Part shown: piece by piece, positions 57,262-64,000 of the stretch
How positions within the stretch are numbered: position 1 is the first letter of the stretch
How the letters are laid out: every line of letters begins with the position of its first letter
NCBI GenBank assembly: GCA_037974665.1
Contig: CM075764.1
Coordinates: 79,004,325-79,068,324 of the forward strand
Length of the DNA stretch: 64,000 bases
Direction of reading: 5' to 3'
Source of the DNA: Ehretia macrophylla
Lineage: Eukaryota > Streptophyta > Magnoliopsida > Boraginales > Ehretiaceae
Made by a program: the position numbers and the translations under genes
The notes under the pieces: generated by a model
What the model saw: only the letters and a program-made list of their open reading frames with translations
Databases searched by the model: none
What the model was told of the DNA's origin: nothing

Positions 57262-58331
57262 TAGATTAGGGGTCCGAAGAGACAAAAAGTTGGGAAGTTG
57301 TCATCGACTCAAAGAATTGAAAATGCAAAAATTGAAGCTGAAACTGATTTCTCCGACGCTTTAAGGACCCACGTAGGTGGGCAGTGTGCTTTTGAATTTT
57401 TTGAAGGTTATAATATTGAGTGTATACTCTATCCCCCTTTTGATGATGTTCCTATTTTTCCTCATCTTGTCCGTCAGTTTTATGAACATCTAACTTACGA
57501 TAAAGGAAAATTTGGAACAAAGGTGGATAATTTTGAATTTTTATGTACTACTGAAGATATTATGTCTATATTGTGTGGGCATGATATGTTTTATAAGGGG
57601 AATGACAAATTTGCTGAAAGATCTACGGATCTAGTGATTACTACTATTTTGTGTGGAGGATCGGTGCTTGAGCACGGTGTAGGTGTCAGGGGATTTACTT
57701 TCCCGAGTGACATGTGGATGACGGATATCATTGTTAAGAAAAATCTTTGCCCATATGGCCATGATCAGGAGAGAACTGGAGTGTTTCTCCTGGTTTTTGC
57801 ATTGAATATATCAAGGTGATCTTTTTGATATGGGTGCTGTGATAGGTGAAAATATGATGAATCTTATAGATCACATGTGGCGGTTTGATGTCACATCTAC
57901 ACTTCGTTTTCCTCGATTGGTAGTTTCTTTGCTTGAGAGGTTTGGTTTCCCTTTCTCACCTAATGAACCAACCTTGGAACTCCCTATTGCTCATTATGAT
58001 GAACCGGATTTCACCAAGAATTTTAAGCATTTGGAGTGAGCTATGAAAAAAAATGCCACTAGCATTAAATGCCCCACAGACCTTCACTTAACTTGTTGAG
58101 GAAGCCACTTCATCGCAGCAACCGAGAACTCAACCTGAAGAGTCTCTGATGGAAAAAATGTACAGAGAAATGCAGGCGATGAATACTAACCTCACTGCAA
58201 GATTAGATGAACTGAAAGATGATATGACTGATCTTAAGAAGTCTCAGAAAGAAGATGTTGCTGCTTTACGAGCAGAACTTGCTTTGTTGAGAGGTTCGTG
58301 TCTAGATTCTCAGCAGCCACTACCACAGTAA
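57262..58331 (+). pseudogene. Gypsy env-like / plant transposon-type ORF, frameshifted
   Basis: The frame opens after the putative acceptor with a basic stretch (GPKRQKVGK), then continues through FEFFEGYNIECILYPPF, PHLVRQFYEHL, GHDMFYKGN and CPYGHDQERTGVF to 57819. A one-base shift near 57805 moves the reading to the frame of 57830 (MGAVIGENMMNLIDHM to 58039), and another shift before 58149 leads to a coiled-coil tail (DELKDDMTDLKKSQKEDVAALR) ending at 58331. The layout (basic N-terminus, transposon-type domain, C-terminal coiled coil) parallels the SIRE-like env ORF at 53395, though the sequences are not obviously similar. No ATG is seen at the start. It is inactive in this copy. Confidence 0.6.
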
Positions 58332-59558
58332 CTCAGTTGGCGTGCTTTCTATTCTATTTTCTATCATTTATGCTTTTTATTTCGTCTTTCTTTAGAAATA
58401 TTTTTGTTTTTTTTACACTCAACTAATGTTGGTTTTTGAGATTTTGATTGACAATTCTTCATTCAGAACTTCTTGAGGAACATTGCTTGAATTGTTTATC
58501 AGGTTGTATCTTTCTTTTTACTATACATTACATCGTTTTCTTCCATTGAGGGCAATGTAAGGCTCAGGTTTGAGGAGGAGAAAATAGTCGATACCACCTG
58601 TTAAAATTTTCAATTTTTTTTTTAAAAAATTCAATTTCTTTTACTTCAGTTATTCATAATAATTAAGTAGTTGATTGTTGAAATATTGTTAGATTTTGAT
58701 AAAATATTTGAATTAATTGTGAGTTTGGAATGGAAAAATGATTAGCCACTAGAGTTGAATATGTATCTAGAGTTTTTGAAACCTCGTTAACTATTATTAT
58801 ATCCCAATAGCGTCACATGATTGAATTAGAGGTTTTTGATTAATTATCAAAGGAAGAGTAGATTGAGGTGTTTTCAATTTGAGATGTTATGTTTTATTAA
58901 AATTTTACTTATTTTTCTAGATCATTACACTCCCTAAAAAATGTATATATTCAAAAAATATATATATAGATAACTCGTTCAAACTTCAAAAGTGTTGATT
59001 TAACAAATAGAGGCAGAAAAGAAAATCATAACAAATGCTTTATTCCAATCATTTTTAGCATTTCTATTATGACAAAGCTTTCCATACAAATCCTACCAGA
59101 CAAGCCTTCTTTCACCAATACAATTCAACTAATGAAAGACAAAATTTCAATGGAGTCAGTGAGTCAACCAACATCTATCGTCTGAGTCATCTATATCAAA
59201 AAAAAAGGGGAAGTACTACATAATTTAGAAGGTAGTTGAGTTTTAACAATTCTTGATTATCCATAGAAAATATTTTTGATTTTACAAATTTTGCATGATT
59301 AATTTTCTTACCTCTTAATTGAGTTACAAATGTTTAAAAAGCTCAAAGGATTTTTTGTAATTAAGTTGGTTTCTATTCTTTTAGATACAAAACAATTTCT
59401 TGGGGTAGAATTGTTTGGAAGATGAACTCACTGTTAATCTTGTGTTTCAAAAAATCTAATTGTATGAATACGTTGACTGCTTGAATCTAATATTTTTGAA
59501 TCTATGAAGTACTTTATGGCTTTCCTTGAGGACAAGCAAAGAATAGGTTTGAGGAGGT
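58332..59558 (+). other. Non-coding 3' region with two polypurine-tract-like blocks
   Basis: No gene. TTGAGGGCAATGTAAGGCTCAGGTTTGAGGAGG (58545-58577) and TTGAGGACAAGCAAAGAATAGGTTTGAGGAGG (59526-59557) share the same layout about 980 bp apart. The second directly precedes LTR G and should be the functional tract; the first may be a duplicate or an additional plus-strand primer. Confidence 0.55.
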
Positions 59559-61166
59559 TAATAAATCCGCATTTTTAGTAATTTTAACCCATTAAATCAC
59601 GTATATTGCATTATTATTTCAAGCTTAATTGTATATTTTACACAAATTTAGTGAAATATAGGTTCTAAAGAAGAAATAACAAAAAATGGCCACAAAAACC
59701 AATATTTGAATAAGATATCCAGCGCAACACTAGAAAAAAATGTTAGAACAACTTTAAAATGAGCAAATCGATATTGAATTTGGCTAAACCAAGTGCGAAA
59801 ATGGATTCAGGACGCTGAAAAACCTTGAAATAGACTTGGTCAATTTTTTGGTCAACGGTCAAAGTAACGGTCAATGGTCAAAGTCAAAGTTCAGAGTCAA
59901 AGTTCATCTACCCTAGCCAAAAGAAAGCTCGAGCACCCCTTTTTTCGGCTCGAGCGCCCTTTTTTCTAAAAAGACATATAGTGGTCGACAACACGTGAAA
60001 TGAAGAAGACAAAAAAAATAATAAAGAATCGATAATGCAGAAGGGCGCTCAAGCGAGCCTAACTGGCGCTCGAGTGCCCCCATGCAGAATTGCCTATAAA
60101 TAGCACGATTTTCACTTCTGAAAATCATACCTTTTTCTTCCTAAATTCCTTTCTTTTGTTTTTGTGTGTGAGTGATTTCTTTGAGTGTTTTAGTTAGAAT
60201 TTAGTGTGTGTGAAGTTGTGAATCCCGACTATAGGGTCTTTTGAGCCATAATCACACTGATGTCATACTGATCAACCGAAATCCGTGCAACATGACAAGT
60301 AATTTTATTTTGGTTAACGTTATGATTTCCTATAATTTAATTCATAATATGGTACACTAGACCCGAGATTCGGGATGGTACGTGTGAGGATATTCTTGTA
60401 CATATATTTTGATTCAAATTTATTAAAGTCTCGTATTTTTATTTCTGAAGTATTCTTTGATTGATTAATTATACGTACACTTGTAGTTATGTTATAGTTA
60501 ATTAAAAACGCATATACGCCTGGTTTGGTAAACCAGTAGCAATACGAGACTACCTCGGATGGGTATAGTTTGGTTGTACCACCACCTCCAAGTTACGTAA
60601 ATAAAAGATTACTTGTGGTTTTGATACTCGGATGGATACCGTTAGGTTGTACCAATATCTTTATCCCGAGGACCAATAATCCATTAAACTCGTTACTTAC
60701 GTATCTAAGGTTATATCAGAAGTGGGAACTTATTGCCCGATTTCTGAAGAACTTATCTTTTAATCTGAATCAATAATGTTGTACTCAAGTATACCGAGCT
60801 ATTACCACCCCGGTATACTTATCTTTTAATCTGAATCAATAACTTACATATCTAAGGCTATACTCAATTCTTTGGATTTAAACTTTATTGTTAAGTGTAT
60901 AATTTTTCAATTAAGTACCTTTGTTCAATTCACCTTTGGACTTCTTTAATTACCGTACCTTTGGACACTTCATGGAGATTTGGACTTAATTAAATTTATT
61001 TGTGACAGGAGATAGTCAAACATTCATAAATTAAAGATTTAACTTAACTTGATAACCCCAATCTCCGTGGATTGACCATTTACTTGCCACAACTAGAGGT
61101 AATTTGAGGTAAGTATTATTTTCAATCATTTAACCTCACTATTTTTTATTGTAAAATGATACGATC
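59559..61166 (+). mobile_element. 3' LTR G of the Athila/Tat-like element carrying the env-like module
   Basis: It starts TAATAAATCC (probably TG mutated to TA) after the polypurine tract and ends GATACGATCA. The GC-rich modules GGCTCGAGCGCCC (~59947) and GGCGCTCGAGTGCCCC (~60064) stand just upstream of TATAAATA at 60095-60102. A repeated block around CTCGGATGG(G/A)TA and GGTTGTACCA lies at about 60550-60650. The 5' LTR of this element is not identified. Confidence 0.65.
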
Positions 61167-62134
61167 AGTATACAATTCCCAACATACTCCCACTTGCATT
61201 AAATAGCACTATCACTATCTTAATCTAACACCCATAGCCTCTACATGAGTATTGAATACTCTCTCAATAGGACTTTTCATAAAAGGGTGTGCTAAATTAT
61301 TGGCTGAAGCAATTTTCCTACCACTATATTGCCCTTTTGGATAATCTCCCAAATTAAGTTGTACTTTTTCTCTATATGCTTCCTTATCTAGTGTTTCTTG
61401 GCTCCTTACATTCTGCTACTACTCCACTATTACTGTAGTCCAAATTTATGAGCTTTTATACTATTGGCATAGGCTTTAATTATATCACAAATTTCTGAGC
61501 CACACATCCCCCTATACTGCTTTCGGTGCTGCCTCATGCCTTGTCTACGTGGTAGAGTAAACAATGCAAGATTGTTTTTGCACTCTTCCATGTCACAGCG
61601 CCTTCGGCATAGTAAAGACATTTTCAAAGGTTGATGTTCTAGAATTTATGTCTGACTGGAAACCTGAATCTAGGTACCTTATAGGTACAAGATCATCATA
61701 TCAGTATACCATCATATATTCTCTCGTTTTCCCAAGATACGTTGAGTATATGCTTAACTGCTATTCAATGCGTCGACCCTAGGTTTGGTTGCTTTCTATA
61801 TATCATGCTAATCGCAAAGCAAATATTTATTCTAGTACAAAACATGGCATACAAAAAGGCTCTCAACCGCTGATACATTTTCTATAGTTTCTTTCTTCTT
61901 ATATGTCTTTGGAAATTGATCCTGAGATGGAGGGACTCCATGCCTGAAAGGTAACAATTTTTTCTTGGAATCTTGTACGCCAAAAAAGCTGTCTTGATGC
62001 TCGTTTGCTATATCTCACAGTCATAGTGACATATTATGGCTAAGAGTATTATGTGATGGACTTAAGCTTGGCTATTGGTGAAAAAGTTTCCTCATAATTG
62101 ACCCCTTTCTTTCTGAGTGTACCTTTTCACCTTT
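61167..62134 (-). pseudogene. Internally deleted minus-strand Copia pol remnant
   Basis: Read on the minus strand from 62134: a KGYTQKEGVNYEETFSPIAKLKSI-like stretch, frameshifted, gives the start of a Copia reverse transcriptase. Most of the polymerase is then missing, and the end near 61230 reads GRKIASANNLAHPF, FNTHVEAMG and VRLR-stop, the C-terminus of RNase H. GCAAGTGGGAGTA then forms the polypurine tract, with the LTR start TGTTGGGAATTGTATA at 61182. Only about 16 bp of that 3' LTR remain before LTR G begins. Confidence 0.65.
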
Positions 62135-62295
62135 GTCATTCACTTGCATCATGGAGCCTTATTACATACATATAACAAATAATATGAGAGAAATATACAT
62201 GCTCATAATGAATGCACTGATTTATTAACTGAATAATATCCCCTATACTAAGATGTCTTAATGTTAGTGGTCTTTAGGGCATATAATTCCCAACA
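62135..62295 (-). repeat. Copia LTR fragment related to the 15-19.7 kb array
   Basis: On the minus strand it starts TGTTGGGAATTATATGCCC at 62295 and matches the partial unit 3 at 19560-19725 (GTGGTCTTTAGGGCATA, ATGAATGCACTGATTT). It is the first ~160 bp of an LTR, fused by deletion to the pol remnant on its left, so it probably is the truncated 5' LTR of that remnant. Confidence 0.65.
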
Positions 62296-62753
62296 CAAAA
62301 GAGGCACGATATTTGGGGAATCAACCGTAGAGGGAGTCTACGTCCCTTCGCTAATGGAGGTTACACACGCCGGTGTTGTCACAAGTGTCTGCTCCCTCAC
62401 CTCAGTGGTCTATGCCTAGGCATTGATGGCTTCATCACTTGTAGAGGTATTCACTGTGTTTAGGGCCAGATCCTTAGTGAATCTCTAAGGGCTTCGCACC
62501 AGGGGACTAGAGCTAGCGTCGATAGTAGTATGTTGACGCTTCGTAGCTTACTTTGCTCGCGGATGTTGGCTTGGACAGGGGACGCACGAATCAGTTCTGT
62601 CAAGTTAGTTTGTTGACGGTCCAGAACCTCTTGGATTGAGCAGTTAACGACATTATCAGCCATTCCGGTGCCTACCTAGGGAAATTTGTGAGTACCTATA
62701 TCAGGCAATAGGAATGAGATACCTCCCAAAAACTTGATGGATGCTTAACTTAG
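62296..62753 (-). pseudogene. Short gag-like fragment, uncertain
   Basis: The minus strand holds a 67-codon frame from 62663 (MADNVVNCSIQEVLDRQQTNL), reminiscent of the hydrophilic start of plant gypsy Gag proteins. The base composition is higher in GC than the surroundings. I cannot assign it firmly; it may simply be retroelement leader. Confidence 0.2.
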
Positions 62754-64000
62754 TGTTAGGCAAATATACTTAAGAGGAGGGGTGAATTAAGAATTTAGCT
62801 AATGACTACCAATTAAAAAATTCAATATAAACAATTTATAGCACACAAATTATCAAACACGTAGAGTACACAATAATGAAAGCATAGAACTAAAAGGGAT
62901 AGAATGCGAACACAATGATTTACGATGGTTCGCTAATCTATATCCACCACCCATACCTCCCCTTAGGATTTTCTCTAGCTCGACTAGATGTGCTTCTTCA
63001 CAAGTTGGTGAAACACAAACTAACAATACAAGTTCTCTTGAGTCCACAAGAGTAGTACAAGCCTCTTCACTCATTTGAATCCGCAAAGAATATTTCTTAC
63101 TCATACTATACAATGAATCACTCAAAGCTATAGATCTAGAGTATTTATCTTACAATAGCAATAGAATAAATGTTGAGTACAATATCTTTCTTCAAGAGTA
63201 AATGAATACAATTGAATGCTCAATATTTGCAAGTTAAAGCTCAAGATGTGTGAGCAATGTGTTTTTGAAAATCTAAAAGATTTGGAACAATTGTTTATAG
63301 TTGGAAGAGGTGATTTTTGCAAATGGGGTGTTTGAAAATATATAGAAACAAAAGCCAACGGTTTGCAACGCCTATTTTTTCAAAACACCTGCTCCATCCG
63401 GTCGACCGGGTAGTCGCCTGGATGGTCACTCGGATCACACTACCGGGCGAGTCACCAAGGGTCCGGTAGACCGGATGGTCGCCCGAATCAACCAATTCCT
63501 TTTGTTCAGACTCACTGCCGGGCGAGTCACCAAAAGGTCCGGTCGATCGGGTGCTCGACCGGATGACTCGTTTTGAATGCAAATTGAAACATTGAAAGTC
63601 CAAAACGATTTTCTCAAAAACCAATAATCATAACAGTCTTTTAAGGATGAGGTTTTCAAGTAAAAAACATTTATAAAAAACTCTTATAAATATTTAAAAA
63701 CGATTTTATAAATCAAGAGTTTAAAACAATGTTTCTTTGAGCTTTATCGAGCATATCAAAGACATTCGACATTTCATTTGCCGGTACCTCTTATGACACC
63801 ACGTATCCTCTTATGACTCTCTCTTTATCTTCGAATCTTCGAGTCTTGACCAAGATCAATTCTTACTTCTTTGGCACTTTAAGACTTCGTCTCTTGCATT
63901 TGAATAAGAATGTGCTAACCGTTTCTTCATGCATGATCATCTTCCATTCTATGACTAATGTTAACCATATATAACTTAACAAGCATGATTAGTCAATTAG
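62754..64000 (-). mobile_element. SIRE-like LTR, minus strand, cut by the window edge
   Basis: Read on the minus strand it follows the order of the SIRE-like LTR at 46578-48055: CATAAGAGGTACCGGC near 63784 (compare CATAAGGGGTACCGGCC at 46828), then CCGG-rich words (63390-63560), then CTTGTGAAGAAGCACATCT and finally CTTAATTCACCCCTCCTC, ending in ...GCCTAACA at 62754. It is a related but diverged subfamily. The rest lies beyond position 64000. Confidence 0.7.

Noticed and set aside
43777-61166. LTRs F and G as the two LTRs of one element
   Set aside because: Both are preceded by a polypurine tract, so both are 3' LTRs, and they are strongly diverged; they belong to two related insertions.

Overview
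The window is AT-rich plant nuclear DNA, almost certainly from a eudicot. It carries one split host gene with plant-type GT-AG introns, and nearly everything else is LTR retrotransposon, LINE and MITE sequence with plant-type primer sites, LTRs and pol motifs. I see no bacterial gene organisation, no rRNA or tRNA gene and no CRISPR array.

Layout. 1-13047: nested LTR elements. A truncated Ty3/gypsy LTR (719-1428 and 12242-13047) is interrupted by a minus-strand, non-coding Copia-type element (1429-12241), which itself holds a solo gypsy LTR (7179-9567, target duplication ACAAA). 13050-14954: primer site and decayed gag/pro of the gypsy element. 14955-19725: head-to-tail 1.03-kb Copia-LTR-like units, one split by a second solo LTR (16023-18533, duplication CCTAT). 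20430-21848: L1-type LINE fragment with a 510-bp in-frame tandem duplication. 22762-33934 (minus strand): the only clear host gene, a 13-exon synaptotagmin of the SYT4/SYT5 class, 565 aa, with a TRIM-like element and a MITE in intron 8. 34725-42755: LTRs nested in LTRs, including a solo LTR (37537-39975, duplication CTATT) inserted in one arm of a 301-bp tandem duplication whose other arm keeps the empty site. 42790-43675: RTE-type LINE 3' end. 43777-61166: LTRs and an env-like module of Athila/Tat-like gypsy elements, split by a complete SIRE-like Copia element (46578-56358, duplication TATTA) with broken gag-pol but an intact env-like ORF. 61167-64000: minus-strand Copia and SIRE-like remnants.

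The most interesting signals lie in the LTRs. (1) Six gypsy-type LTRs share a hairpin (TGAGC...GCTCA, then CACCC) with compensatory changes, 20-25 nt upstream of a conserved 3' splice site; in four of them a matching 5' splice site lies 1.2-1.9 kb upstream, so an intron inside the LTR is likely. (2) In two of these LTRs the sequence after the acceptor keeps a reading frame with many synonymous changes and a YVPQEAE...YVPESYP signature. In one copy it joins in frame, across the proposed intron, to an ATGGCCGAA start 60-70 nt after a TATA box, apart from one TAG. (3) The GC-rich module of the SIRE-like LTR is repeated directly in front of the env-like ORF. The unrelated gypsy element repeats its own LTR GCTCGAGC module up to three times in front of two 40-residue single-membrane-span ORFs and an env-like gene. 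Both look like internal promoters made from LTR parts.

All gene calls rest on reading the sequence and recalled family motifs; no database search was run. LTR ends are firm where target duplications are given and approximate elsewhere.
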